From assembly GCF_017642925.1 (NCBI RefSeq), contig NZ_JAEPOL010000018.1:1-64000 (forward strand): a DNA stretch of 64,000 bases, written 5' to 3'. A program made the position numbers and the translations under genes. Position 1 is the stretch's first letter. Every line of letters starts with the position of its first letter. The notes beneath the pieces are model-generated. The model was given only the letters and a program-made list of their open reading frames with translations, searched no databases and was not told where the DNA came from. Shown here in pieces: positions 16,837-25,716 of the stretch. The stretch is from Maricaulis sp. (lineage in GTDB: Bacteria; Pseudomonadota; Alphaproteobacteria; Caulobacterales; Maricaulaceae).

Positions 16837-17772
16837 TCAATCACCGCTGGAGCCGCGTGCCAGCGGGTGTGCTGTCTGCACCAGCGTCTTCAACCGCTCG
16901 TCCAGCACATGCGTGTAGATCTGTGTCGTCGACACATCCGCATGCCCCAGCAGCATCTGCACACTGCGCAGATCGGCCCCGCGTGCCAGGAGGTGCGTGG
17001 CAAAGGCGTGGCGCAGCACGTGCGGCGAGATTTTGGCCGGATCCAGCCCGGCCGCAACAGCCAGATCGCCGAGAATCTGGGCGAAACGCTCGCGGGTCAT
17101 ATGGCCGCTCTTCGCGGTCCGGGACGGGAAGAGAAAGCGCTGGGCCCGCTTGGCGCGCCCGGCATCGGGCGGCAAATGCGTCTCGCGCACCGCCCTGTAG
17201 GCATCGACCGCTTCCAGCGCATTCGGCGTCAGGGGAACAAGGCGCTCGCGGCCGCCCTTGCCGGTGACATGGATACAGCGCTCGGCCCGCACAAAGGCGT
17301 TGAGCGGCAGCGAGACCAGTTCGCTGACCCGCAAACCGCCGGCATAGAGGATTTCCATCAGCGCGCGGATACGCACGCCATTCGCGCCTTCGATACGGCT
17401 GGCCGCATCGAACAGCGCGTCGACATCCGCCTCGCTGAGAATCTTGGGCAGGCTGCGGCCCTTCTTCGGCCCTTTGAGCGCCGCGGCCGGATCATCGGCC
17501 CGGCGTCCGTCGGACAGGAGAAAGCGGTAGAAGCGCTTCATCGCCGACAGGCGGCGCGCCGCGGTGGAGGCCGACAGCCCGTCCGAGGCCAGCCCTGCCA
17601 GCATGGCTTCAAGATCGGCTGTCGACGCCTCGGCCAGGGCCGTGCCGCGGGCTGCCAGACGGCCCGCGATATCGTCGAGATCGCGGCGATAGGCCTCCAA
17701 CGTATTGAATGCCGCACCGCGTTCGGCGGCCATCATGTCCAGGAAGAGCGCAATGTCCCGGTTGGCGCTCAC
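16837..17772 (-). CDS. xerD: Tyrosine recombinase XerD
   Basis: A 311-residue site-specific recombinase that resolves chromosome dimers at dif with XerC. The N-terminal SAM-like core-binding domain (1-90) precedes the catalytic domain. The catalytic residues lie in GGLRVSELVSL (Arg), GKGGRERLVPL (Lys), HVLRHAFATHLL (HxxR), GHADVSTTQIYTHV (His and the Tyr nucleophile). Its housekeeping context next to accA and aroK, and its normal length, argue against a phage or island integrase. Its ATG overlaps the stop of the secreted protein upstream. Confidence 0.94.
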   Translation of the reverse strand: MSANRDIALFLDMMAAERGAAFNTLEAYRRDLDDIAGRLAARGTALAEASTADLEAMLAGLASDGLSASTAARRLSAMKRFYRFLLSDGRRADDPAAALKGPKKGRSLPKILSEADVDALFDAASRIEGANGVRIRALMEILYAGGLRVSELVSLPLNAFVRAERCIHVTGKGGRERLVPLTPNALEAVDAYRAVRETHLPPDAGRAKRAQRFLFPSRTAKSGHMTRERFAQILGDLAVAAGLDPAKISPHVLRHAFATHLLARGADLRSVQMLLGHADVSTTQIYTHVLDERLKTLVQTAHPLARGSSGD

Positions 17773-19421
17773 AGGGCCGACCTGACGACCCGTTCCAGCA
17801 AGACCGACAGGGCCGCCCGGCGCAGTCCCGCAGCATCCAGCGCGGCAATCGCCCGCGCCGTAGCATCGGCATTCCCTGCCGCGGCCGGATCGGCCAGGAC
17901 CGAGATCGCCAGCAAGGCAGCCTCACCGCGCGCATCGGCCCGCACGGCAGCATCCATGGCGGCCAGACCGGCCGGCGTCGCCGCCGCTTCCTGTGCCAGA
18001 AGCATCGGGCGCAAGCCTTCCGGCATCGGCGCCCCCAGACGGGTCAGGGCCAGCATGTCGGTCGCCACGGCCGGGCCATGGGCCTCGAACCAGGCCGCCT
18101 GCACGGCTTCATACGTGCCGCCGCGCAAGTCATCGCCGGCAATCGCGATCGCCATGTCCAGCGCAACCATGCGGCGCGGGCTGGGCGGCACCCATTCCGG
18201 CTGCGGCGGCAGCGACATCGGCGCAGCAACGCCAGCCGCAGACGGCTTACCGTCCATATCGGGTCCGGCCGGAGCCAGACCCGGCACAGGCTGCGGACGG
18301 GCGGGACCATTGACCAGCGCATCGCGCCATTCACGCGCCAGACCGGTCTCGCCGACCAGCAGCGCGGCCAGCGCGATCTCGTAGCCATGTTCCAGCGTCA
18401 CGCGCGTGATCGGCACGGTCTCGATTTCGCGGCCGTGGTGACGCGCGACATGGACGAAGCGGCCACCACCGCCCGTATCGGCCAGCATCAGCCCCAGCGC
18501 CTGACCCGCGAGCTCGCGGTCATAACCCTGGGCGATAACCTCCTCGAGCGCATGGTGACGTTCCATGCCTTCCATCGATCCGGCAGCGACGAAGAGCGCC
18601 ATCGGATCCTCGCTCGAGGACGCGCGCCGCTCCATGCCGTGATGGGCGACTTCGCGCAGCCAGGCCGGCGCGGTCTCGTCGACGGCCGGTGCCGGTTCGC
18701 CCGGCGCGTGCAACGCCCGGCTCATCGCCCATTCCAGACCGTTGTCGGCAGCGGGCGCATCCGCGTCCAGCGTCGTATCGAGCATGATGGCGAACAGGCG
18801 CGCCTCGAAACCCTCATCCGGTTCCTGGCTGCGCGCGAGCTCGGCCGTCAGTTCGGCCGCGCCATCCCGGCCGTCGAGCGTCAGGCAATAGGCCCGCACC
18901 CGCAGCCAGTAGGCGTCTTCGCGGCCCTGGGTCATCGCATCGGCCGTGCGGCAGGCGCGTTCGGCATTGCCGGTGGCAAAGGCAAGCTCGGCGTGCCAGC
19001 GCGCCAGGGCCGGCGTGCGGTTGATACCCGGTGTGCGCTCGAGCAGGTCGAATGTGTCATCGGCACCGGCCGCGGCAAGCAGCAGATCGATCCGCAGCGC
19101 TGCAAGCTCGGCATCGCCACGTCCACCCGCCGGCGGACGGCCGCCGGATACTAGGACGGAGCGTGCGATTTCGGCCAGGGTTTCGCTTGTATAGCCATCG
19201 CCTTCAGCGGCCGGCAGCCGCGACAGCACGGCCTGCGCCATCGCGCGATCCGTGCCCGCCCACAGGCGGTTGCTCATCGCAGCGCCCGGCAGGCCGACTT
19301 CCAGCGGATCGAGCGCGTCCAGGCGCTCCACCTCGATCGGATCCTGAGCCAGGGCGGTACCGCCCAGCAGCGCCGCCAGCAGGCTAGCGCGGGAAATTGT
19401 CTTCCAACTCGACACGTACAT
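17769..19421 (-). CDS. Secreted helical-repeat protein of unknown function
   Basis: A 550-residue protein with a signal peptide (RASLLAALLGGTALAQ, cleavage near residue 26). The rest is Ala/Leu-rich and looks like stacked helices, perhaps divergent TPR-like repeats; a Pro-rich break lies near residue 395. I do not recognise a family. It is coupled to xerD by a 4-bp overlap. Its own start lies inside the 3' end of the 46-residue membrane protein gene. Conserved alphaproteobacterial loci often have such an unnamed gene between aroK and xerD. A periplasmic structural or assembly role is possible. Confidence 0.78.
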   Translation of the reverse strand: MYVSSWKTISRASLLAALLGGTALAQDPIEVERLDALDPLEVGLPGAAMSNRLWAGTDRAMAQAVLSRLPAAEGDGYTSETLAEIARSVLVSGGRPPAGGRGDAELAALRIDLLLAAAGADDTFDLLERTPGINRTPALARWHAELAFATGNAERACRTADAMTQGREDAYWLRVRAYCLTLDGRDGAAELTAELARSQEPDEGFEARLFAIMLDTTLDADAPAADNGLEWAMSRALHAPGEPAPAVDETAPAWLREVAHHGMERRASSSEDPMALFVAAGSMEGMERHHALEEVIAQGYDRELAGQALGLMLADTGGGGRFVHVARHHGREIETVPITRVTLEHGYEIALAALLVGETGLAREWRDALVNGPARPQPVPGLAPAGPDMDGKPSAAGVAAPMSLPPQPEWVPPSPRRMVALDMAIAIAGDDLRGGTYEAVQAAWFEAHGPAVATDMLALTRLGAPMPEGLRPMLLAQEAAATPAGLAAMDAAVRADARGEAALLAISVLADPAAAGNADATARAIAALDAAGLRRAALSVLLERVVRSAL

Positions 19422-19524
19422 TCTCCCGGGTGGGTTCCAGCCCATTCGCGATCACGGCCAGCGTCCCGAAGCCGGCCAGAACCAGCACGCCGACAACCAG
19501 CACTCCAATCAGGAAACCCCGCAT
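19384..19524 (-). CDS. 46-residue single-span membrane protein
   Basis: The frame reads ATG at 19524 to TAG at 19384. One hydrophobic helix (FLIGVLVVGVLVLAGFGTLAVI, about 4-25) is followed by a charged tail containing EPTRENVRVELEDNFPR. The tail motif EPTR...VEL.DN.FPR looks conserved in similar short proteins next to xerD/aroK loci, from memory. Its last 38 bp overlap the start of the secreted protein gene in another frame, which suggests translational coupling. It may be an inner-membrane partner of that protein. Confidence 0.65.
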   Translation of the reverse strand: MRGFLIGVLVVGVLVLAGFGTLAVIANGLEPTRENVRVELEDNFPR

Positions 19525-19596
19525 TCGCCCTACTCCATGACGTTTGAAACCGGTGCGATCGGCTGCACCGGACCTCCGTGCGGAGCCTAACCGTGA

Positions 19597-19624
19597 TTGC
19601 GGCGATTTCCAGACCGTTTATACC
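19597..19624 (+). promoter_or_regulatory. aroK promoter predicting a leaderless mRNA
   Basis: The -35 TTGCGG (19597-19602), 16-bp spacer and -10 TATACC (19619-19624) end 7 bp before the aroK ATG at 19632. Transcription would begin at or within a base of the start codon. No Shine-Dalgarno sequence is present. Confidence 0.55.
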
Positions 19625-19631
19625 GCTAGGC

Positions 19632-20171
19632 ATGACGCGAACTCTCGAAACGGATCGTCCCATCGTGCTGATCGGCCTGATGGGGGTCGGCAAGACCACG
19701 GTCGGCCGCCGGCTGGCCAAGGCGCTTGGCCTGAAATTCCGGGATGCCGATGAAGAAGTCGAACGCGCCGCAGGGCGTTCGGTTTCCGAGATCTTCGACG
19801 ATTTCGGCGAGGCCGCCTTCCGTGATGGCGAACGCAAGGTGATAGCCCGCCTGCTGGACGAACCACCCATGGTGATTGCCCTGGGCGGCGGCGCCTTTGT
19901 CGATCCGGAGACGCGCGCACGCATCAAGGAAAAGGGCGTGTCGGTCTGGCTTCAGGCCGATGTCGACACGCTGGTCAAACGCGTCTCCCGGCGCGACACC
20001 CGTCCGCTGTTGCGGGATCAGGACCCGCACAGCGTTCTGCAGCGCTTGCTCGAAGCCCGCACACCCGCGTATGCAGAAGCGGACATCCATGTCGATGCGT
20101 CCGCCGGATCGCATCAGACAACACTGGACCTGATCATGCGGGCGCTGGAAGCCCGGGAGGCCGAGGCGTGA
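19632..20171 (+). CDS. aroK: Shikimate kinase
   Basis: A 179-residue P-loop kinase that phosphorylates shikimate in aromatic amino-acid synthesis. Walker A is GLMGVGKTT (14-22). The shikimate-binding Asp lies in FRDADEEVE, the GGGAF loop follows, and the lid arginines are in SRRDTRPLL. Length is typical. Its stop overlaps the GTG start of aroB (GTGA), so both enzymes of the pathway are made together. The promoter abuts the ATG. Confidence 0.96.
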   Translation: MTRTLETDRPIVLIGLMGVGKTTVGRRLAKALGLKFRDADEEVERAAGRSVSEIFDDFGEAAFRDGERKVIARLLDEPPMVIALGGGAFVDPETRARIKEKGVSVWLQADVDTLVKRVSRRDTRPLLRDQDPHSVLQRLLEARTPAYAEADIHVDASAGSHQTTLDLIMRALEAREAEA

Positions 20172-21271
20172 GCGACATACTTTCCGTGTCCGTCGGGCTA
20201 GGCGCGCGCAGCTATGACGTGCTGGTCGGCGCCGGCGCATTGAAGGCGGCGCAATCGCGGCTGGGTGCGCATTTCCCGCGCGGGCGCGCCATTCTGGTGA
20301 CCGACCGTACCGTTGCGGGCCTGCACCTGAAGACCGTGTCCGACTGGCTGGAAGGCGCCGGACTGCGCGCCGATCCGATCGTGCTGGAGCCGGGCGAGAC
20401 GACAAAAAGTTGGGCGGGCCTGCAACACCTCGTGGACACGCTGCTCGACCGCAATATCGAGCGCTCCGAGGCGGTCATCGCGCTGGGCGGCGGCGTGATC
20501 GGCGACCTCACCGGCTTCGCCGCCTCCATCGCCAAGCGCGGCGTGGACTTCATCCAGATCCCCACAACGCTGCTCTCGCAGGTCGACAGCTCGGTCGGCG
20601 GCAAGACCGGCATCAATACCAGCCATGGCAAGAACTTCGTCGGCACTTTCCACCAGCCCCGCCTGGTGATTGCCGATGCCGACCTGCTGGCCAGCCTGCC
20701 CCTGCGCGAACGCCGCGCCGGATATGCCGAGATCGTCAAGGCTGCGCTGATCGGCAACCGGCCGCTGTTCGACCGGCTGGAAGCGGCGGGCGAGACGGCC
20801 CTCGACGGTGAGACACTGAGCGAAGCCGTCGCCGCGGCCGTGGCGTTCAAGGCGCGCATTGTCGCCGAGGACGAGCGCGAGGCCGGTGCCCGCGCCCTGC
20901 TCAATCTCGGGCATACTTTCGGCCATGCCTTCGAAGCCGAAGCGCCCAAGGACAAGATCCGCCATGGCGAAGCCGTCGCCGCGGGCCTTGCGCTGGCGTT
21001 CGGCTTTTCGGTGCACAAAGGGCTCTGCCCGGCCGGGGATGCCGACCGGGTGCGGGCGCATCTGCACGCGGCCGGCTTGCCCGATAGCCCGACGACGCTG
21101 GCCCATGCCGAATGGGATGCGGAACGCTTGATCGACCGCATGCGCGATGACAAGAAGAACCGGGACGGGCGGATCGCCCTCGTCCTGGCACGCGGTATCG
21201 GCGAAGCCTTCATCGATCGCGATACCGACGAGACCGACCTGCAACGCTTTCTGGAGACCCAGCTCTCATGA
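20168..21271 (+). CDS. aroB: 3-dehydroquinate synthase
   Basis: A 367-residue NAD- and metal-dependent enzyme converting DAHP to 3-dehydroquinate. Signatures include EPGETTKSW, the NAD-binding GGGVIGDLTGF, PTTLLSQVDSSVGGKTGIN, and the metal-ligand stretch LLNLGHTFGHAFE. The start is GTG at 20168, coupled to aroK. Its stop overlaps the ATG of the CorC-type gene at 21268, extending the operon to three genes. Confidence 0.96.
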   Translation: MSDILSVSVGLGARSYDVLVGAGALKAAQSRLGAHFPRGRAILVTDRTVAGLHLKTVSDWLEGAGLRADPIVLEPGETTKSWAGLQHLVDTLLDRNIERSEAVIALGGGVIGDLTGFAASIAKRGVDFIQIPTTLLSQVDSSVGGKTGINTSHGKNFVGTFHQPRLVIADADLLASLPLRERRAGYAEIVKAALIGNRPLFDRLEAAGETALDGETLSEAVAAAVAFKARIVAEDEREAGARALLNLGHTFGHAFEAEAPKDKIRHGEAVAAGLALAFGFSVHKGLCPAGDADRVRAHLHAAGLPDSPTTLAHAEWDAERLIDRMRDDKKNRDGRIALVLARGIGEAFIDRDTDETDLQRFLETQLS

Positions 21272-22554
21272 GCCTCGACTGGACCCTGATCGGCCCGGTG
21301 CTGATGATTATCGGCCTTCTGTGCCTGTCTGCCTTCTTTTCCGGATCCGAAACTTCGCTGACCGCGACGTCGCGGGCCCGCATGCTGCAGATGGAACGCG
21401 ACAAGCATCCCGGCGCGGCCGTGGTGAACAAGCTGATCGGCGACGGGGAAAGCCTGCTCGGCTCGATCCTGCTGGGCAACAACCTCGTGAACATCGCCGC
21501 CTCGATGATTGCGGGCCAGCTGTTCGAGGACCTGCTGGGCGGCAATTCGGTACTGTGGGCCACGCTGATCATGACCTTCACGGTGCTGATCTTCGCGGAA
21601 GTCCTGCCCAAGACCTACGCCCTGTCCAATCCCGACCGCTTCGCCCTCACCGTGGCGCGGCCGATCCTGCTGGCGGTGAAGGTTTTCGCGCCGGTGGTGC
21701 GGGCCGTGCAGGTGGTGGTGCGCGGCACGCTGCGCATTTTCGGCGCCAATGTGGAAGGCCCGGTCCTGTCGGCCCATGACGAACTGCGCGGTGCGATCGC
21801 CCTGCACCATGAGGAAGGCGGCGTGGTGAAGGATGACCGCGACATGCTGGGCGGCGTGCTCGACCTGCGCGAGCTGACGGTCGACGACATCATGGTCCAC
21901 CGCAAGTCGATCCTGATGATCGATGCCGACAAGAAGCCGGCAGAGATCGTCACCGAGGCGCTGCACAGCCCGCACACCCGCCTGCCGCTCTATCGCGAGG
22001 ACACGGAGAATATCGTCGGCATCCTGCATGTGCGCGACATTGCCCGCGCGCTGCACGAGGCCGATGGCGATGCGTCGGTGATCGATATCGATGCGCTACG
22101 CCGCGAACCCTGGTTCGTGCCGGAAACGACCGAGGTGCTCGACCAGCTCAACGCTTTCCGCGAAAAGCGCGAGCACTTCGCCCTGGTCGTCGACGAGTAT
22201 GGCGCGCTGATGGGTCTGGTGACGCTGGAAGACATTCTCGAGGAGATCGTCGGCGCCATCGAGGACGAGCATGATATCGCCGTCGAGGGCATCCAGCCGG
22301 ACAATGAGAACGGCTCCTGGCTGGTCGACGGGGCGGTGCCGATCCGCGATCTCAACCGCGCGCTGGACTGGGAGCTTCCCGACGAGGAAGCCGTCACCAT
22401 CGCCGGCCTTGTGATCCACGAAGCCCAGACGATCCCGGAACGCGGCCAGGTCTTCCAGTTCCACGGCGCGCGCTTTGAAGTCGTCGAACGCCGCCGCAAC
22501 CAGATCACCAGGCTGCGGGTTTCGGTGAGCCCGGACGAGCTGGACGCGCTTTAA
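21268..22554 (+). CDS. CNNM/CorC-HlyC family transporter protein
   Basis: A 428-residue membrane protein. A DUF21 (CNNM) domain with about four spans (1-185) contains FFSGSETSLTATS and IFAEVLPKTYAL, typical of Mg2+ exporter-type proteins. A CBS pair (about 205-330) follows, then a C-terminal CorC_HlyC domain (345-425) with IAGLVIHEAQTIPERGQ. It may take part in Mg2+ or Co2+ handling. It is the last gene of the aroK-aroB operon and converges with a lipoprotein gene, with 4 bp overlap. Confidence 0.9.
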   Translation: MSLDWTLIGPVLMIIGLLCLSAFFSGSETSLTATSRARMLQMERDKHPGAAVVNKLIGDGESLLGSILLGNNLVNIAASMIAGQLFEDLLGGNSVLWATLIMTFTVLIFAEVLPKTYALSNPDRFALTVARPILLAVKVFAPVVRAVQVVVRGTLRIFGANVEGPVLSAHDELRGAIALHHEEGGVVKDDRDMLGGVLDLRELTVDDIMVHRKSILMIDADKKPAEIVTEALHSPHTRLPLYREDTENIVGILHVRDIARALHEADGDASVIDIDALRREPWFVPETTEVLDQLNAFREKREHFALVVDEYGALMGLVTLEDILEEIVGAIEDEHDIAVEGIQPDNENGSWLVDGAVPIRDLNRALDWELPDEEAVTIAGLVIHEAQTIPERGQVFQFHGARFEVVERRRNQITRLRVSVSPDELDAL

Positions 22555-23330
22555 CCGGCGGCCTCCGCAGCGTCGTCTTCATCCTGGCCGATCTGGTCGA
22601 AATAGGCATCGCACGTACCGCGCGGCGTCTCGCCTTCGCTGACGTCATAGCCGGCCCTGGCCTCGACGACGAGATCGCCGAAGGCGTCGGCGAAAATGCT
22701 GGCGAGTTCGTTGGCATCAGCCAGATCGCCGAAGGCTGCCGGTCCGTCGAGCACGGTGGTGAAACCGCCGCCCGAGGCGAGGTGGTTCTGGGACGCCCAG
22801 CGGATCGCGGCGAGCTGGGTGCCGTCCTCGGCGAGGATTTCGCCTTCCGCTCCCAGCGCGCCGATGCCGATGGGCACGCGCGGATTGAGCGGCCCCGGCA
22901 CTGCTGTGCCGATCACCCGTGACAGCCCCGTAGTTGCAACATTATTGCGACGCAGCCCCGTCACAGCTGCACTCAACCGTGCCGTTGCGGCCCCCTCTTC
23001 CGGCTCCGGCAGCACGGAGAAGCCGCCGCGCGCGAAACGCTGGCAGATTTCCTTGGAGAGGACCGCGCGCAGGCGATCGAGGCGCGCACCATCCAGATCG
23101 CCATCGACCTCGGCTCCGGGCGCGATTTCCACCAACGGCAGGTGCAGCACCGACAGAGCCGACAGCGCTTCGCCGTCGGCATATTCCATCACCGGCACCA
23201 GCCGGCGTTCGCCCGGCACAAGCTGCGCATCGTTCGACAGGGTGGTCGGGGTTTCAAAAGCCGTGCTGCAGCCGGCCAGCAGAAGTGCCACCCCGCCCAT
23301 GACGGGAAGAGCCGATCGGGACATGCGCAT
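22551..23330 (-). CDS. DUF3313-like lipoprotein
   Basis: A 259-residue protein with a lipobox LLAGC at the end of a signal peptide, so it should be lipid-anchored, probably in the outer membrane. The mature part shows the DUF3313-type arrangement with a VIGTAVPGPLNPRVPIGIGAL segment and an acidic C-terminal tail. The family has no known function. Start at MRMSRSALP (23330); the second Met is 6 bp in. Assignment to DUF3313 is by eye. Confidence 0.72.
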   Translation of the reverse strand: MRMSRSALPVMGGVALLLAGCSTAFETPTTLSNDAQLVPGERRLVPVMEYADGEALSALSVLHLPLVEIAPGAEVDGDLDGARLDRLRAVLSKEICQRFARGGFSVLPEPEEGAATARLSAAVTGLRRNNVATTGLSRVIGTAVPGPLNPRVPIGIGALGAEGEILAEDGTQLAAIRWASQNHLASGGGFTTVLDGPAAFGDLADANELASIFADAFGDLVVEARAGYDVSEGETPRGTCDAYFDQIGQDEDDAAEAAG

Positions 23331-23408
23331 GGAGAGGACGCCTCGCTGTTGCCGGTTACAGCCGGGCAAGCTAGCGCGCCCTTGTGTCATTTCAACGTTC
23401 TGGCGCGA

Positions 23409-23675
23409 TTATTCTCCCGGCGCGCGGGCGCGGATGACGAGGGCGTGGATCTGCCCCGCCAGCTCATGGGACAGGGCCTCGTTGACCAGGCGGTGACGCT
23501 CGACCCGTGAGCGGCCGGCAAAGGCGTCCGCCACGATCTCGACGGTGAAATGGCTTTCCCCGCCCGGCCGCGCACCGGCATGTCCGGCGTGCAGATGGCT
23601 GTCATCGCGCACATCCAGCTGTTGCGGCGAGAGGGCCGCTTCGAGCCGGGCCTGGATCGTGTCCCTCATGGACAT
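23409..23675 (-). CDS. bolA: BolA family protein
   Basis: An 88-residue protein of the BolA fold. The conserved parts are SHLHAGHAGARPGGESHFTV, with His residues that could bind a Fe-S cluster shared with a glutaredoxin, and the RVERHRLVNEAL helix with the conserved HR. BolA proteins act in Fe-S trafficking and stress. In many alphaproteobacteria bolA neighbours a J-domain gene and cobS, as here, though an M14 peptidase gene intervenes. A second ATG at 23669 is possible. Confidence 0.9.
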   Translation of the reverse strand: MSMRDTIQARLEAALSPQQLDVRDDSHLHAGHAGARPGGESHFTVEIVADAFAGRSRVERHRLVNEALSHELAGQIHALVIRARAPGE

Positions 23676-23744
23676 GGCAATACTCCACAAGTCTTGACGC
23701 GTCCGACCATAACCGCGCGGACGGCACCGATGCCATGCGCGGTG

Positions 23745-24923
23745 TCAGTGATCGGCCGCAACCGCCAGCACCGCCTCGGCGGCCAGCCGCCCGACCGCAT
23801 GGCTCTCCTCAACGGAGGCCTCGTCGGCAAGCTCGACGGTCAGCCCGGCCACGCCGAAGGTCTGCAGCGCCCAGGCCTTGGACGTGCCGGCATCGCCATT
23901 ATGTCCCTCGATCCAGTCCGGCTGCGGGTCGAGCGCGGCTGTGAAGCGCGCCGCCATTTCGGCCATCAGTGCGTCGCCGCGTGCGGCAATGCCGGCGGGC
24001 GGATTGTAGACCAGGGTGCGGCGGGTGGAGTGGAAATCGAGGAAGACCTCGACATCGCGGCCCTCGGCCTCCCGGCGGATCAGCGCCTGCAGCGCGGCGA
24101 CCTCGGGCTGGTCGGCCTCGAACCAGTCGCGATTGAGGTCCATGCCACCGGAGTTCAGGCGCCAGTGGCCGTTTGCCATGCCGTCAGGATTGGCCAGCGG
24201 CACCAGCACCAGGCGATAGCCGGCCAGCGCACCGCCGTCATGGGCCTCGCCGATCGCTGTCGCGAAAGCCTCGAAGGCGCGGCCGCCGGAGTATTCCGGC
24301 GGATGCTGGCGGGTCAGCGCGACCAGAAGACGGCCGGCATCGGCGGGTCCAGCGACCAGCGCCTCGAGCGGCCGGCCTTCCAGCGAGCGGCCATATTCGA
24401 CAGAGGTGAAGCCATGGGCATTGGCAAAGGCCGCGGACCAACCGGCCACATCGGCCGGCGTATAGGTCGGCTGGGCGGAAATCCGCGTGCGGCCGGCGGG
24501 CAGGTCGAGCGTCAGCCGGGCGCGATTGTCCTCTTCAAGGACTTCGATAAGCGCCGGATCCACCCTCTGCCAGTCCTCGCCCGGCCGGCGGATGCGAGGC
24601 TCGTAGCGATGACGATAGCCGCCATAGTCCAGCACGATCTCGACAGGTCCCGCTTCCTCGCGCTCGATGTCGAAGGCGAACCAGGGGCTGGGATTGATCC
24701 ACGGGGCGATCGCGACTTCCGGATCGGTGCGCACGATCACGGCCTCGGCCGAACGCGCCAGGCAGCGGTGCTGTCCGGCGGTGGGGAAGTCGGCATGCAA
24801 GCTCACCCCCTCGGCCCGGCACAGGGCCGCAGTCTCCGCTGCAGGCGGCAGGGTGGCACAACCGGTCAGACCGAGACCGCCGGCCGCGAGGGCGGCGAGG
24901 AAGGAGCGGATGTGAAGTGTCAT
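23745..24923 (-). CDS. M14-family zinc carboxypeptidase-like lipoprotein
   Basis: A 392-residue protein. A lipobox LGLTGC near residue 19 indicates a membrane-anchored lipoprotein. An N-terminal beta-sandwich-like domain precedes the M14 catalytic domain. Zinc ligands are in RQHPPEYSGG (His and Glu) and DFHST (His). The substrate site includes NPDGMANGHWRLNSGGMDLNRDW, and the catalytic Glu lies in TVELADE. This layout resembles the cytosolic-carboxypeptidase-like subgroup rather than pancreatic types. It probably trims peptides or peptidoglycan fragments in the envelope. ATG at 24923 begins the signal peptide. Confidence 0.85.
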   Translation of the reverse strand: MTLHIRSFLAALAAGGLGLTGCATLPPAAETAALCRAEGVSLHADFPTAGQHRCLARSAEAVIVRTDPEVAIAPWINPSPWFAFDIEREEAGPVEIVLDYGGYRHRYEPRIRRPGEDWQRVDPALIEVLEEDNRARLTLDLPAGRTRISAQPTYTPADVAGWSAAFANAHGFTSVEYGRSLEGRPLEALVAGPADAGRLLVALTRQHPPEYSGGRAFEAFATAIGEAHDGGALAGYRLVLVPLANPDGMANGHWRLNSGGMDLNRDWFEADQPEVAALQALIRREAEGRDVEVFLDFHSTRRTLVYNPPAGIAARGDALMAEMAARFTAALDPQPDWIEGHNGDAGTSKAWALQTFGVAGLTVELADEASVEESHAVGRLAAEAVLAVAADH

Positions 24924-25066
24924 GGCAGTCTCCGGCGCTGTCACCGGATCACGACGCCCCGGCTCTGGCGACAGCGGAGCCGAGCCCATTTCGCCTGTCA
25001 ATCTGGCGTGAACGCCTTTCGCAGCGGCCAGGCTGCGCGATGACGCAAATTTCAACAGGCATTTCA

Positions 25067-25095
25067 TTGCCGCTTTACCGACGCATGCCCATAAT
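25067..25095 (+). promoter_or_regulatory. Promoter of the J-domain gene predicting a leaderless mRNA
   Basis: The -35 TTGCCG (25067-25072), 17-bp spacer and -10 CATAAT (25090-25095) end 6 bp before the ATG at 25102, placing the transcript start on the start codon. No ribosome-binding site is seen. Confidence 0.6.
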
Positions 25096-25101
25096 TGGCG
25101 C

Positions 25102-25716
25102 ATGTCCGGCGCCTATGACTACAAACCGCGGTTCAAGGATATCCGCATCAAACCGCCCCGGGACGAGCCGGCGCCGGAGGAACGCGTGTGCGAATGGCCC
25201 GGTTGCCGCAAGCATGGCGACAGCCGCGCGCCCAAATCGACCGACCGGCTGAACGAGTTCTACTGGTTCTGTCAGACGCACGCGTCGGAATACAACAAGT
25301 CCTGGAATTTCTTCGAGGGCATGAGCGAACACGCCGCCCAGTCCTTCCGGGAAAGCGCCGCTTACGGCCACCGGCCGACCTGGAGCTGGCGCAATACGCA
25401 TTCGGCAAGTTCGAAAGCCCAGCGCGCCAGCCGCGACTTTGCCGACGGCTTCACCGATCCTTTCGGGATGTTCGGCGACCGCCGCGATCCGCACAAGGAA
25501 GCCCCGCGCGAGAAATCGATGGGGCGTCTCCAGTCCAAGGCGCTGGAGACGATGGGGCTGGACGCCGATGTCGAACCGGCCAAGGTTCGCCGGCGCTATG
25601 CCGAACTGGTGAAGCGTTTCCACCCGGACGCCAATGGCGGCGATCGCTCGAGCGAGGAACAGCTGGGCCGCGTGATCGCCGCCTACCAGATCCTCAAGAA
25701 TGCGGGCATGGCCTAA
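25102..25716 (+). CDS. J-domain protein (DnaJ-like)
   Basis: A 204-residue co-chaperone-type protein. The C-terminal J domain (about 145-204) has YAELVKRFHPDANGGDR with the HPD tripeptide needed to stimulate DnaK. The N-terminal part has a Cys/His cluster, CEWPGCRKHGD...FWFCQTH-like spacing, that may bind zinc. This form is found next to cobS in many alphaproteobacteria. Here a chemoreceptor gene lies between them. It is divergent from the M14 gene. Confidence 0.9.
   Translation: MSGAYDYKPRFKDIRIKPPRDEPAPEERVCEWPGCRKHGDSRAPKSTDRLNEFYWFCQTHASEYNKSWNFFEGMSEHAAQSFRESAAYGHRPTWSWRNTHSASSKAQRASRDFADGFTDPFGMFGDRRDPHKEAPREKSMGRLQSKALETMGLDADVEPAKVRRRYAELVKRFHPDANGGDRSSEEQLGRVIAAYQILKNAGMA

Noticed and set aside
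13459-17772. Prophage remnant suggested by an S24 regulator and a tyrosine recombinase
   Set aside because: The recombinase is housekeeping xerD in its usual place near accA and aroK, and no phage structural genes or att repeats are present.
16336-18384. Long reading frame opposite accA and xerD
   Set aside because: It is an antisense frame produced by GC-rich codons of the real genes; it spans two unrelated genes and has no family signature.
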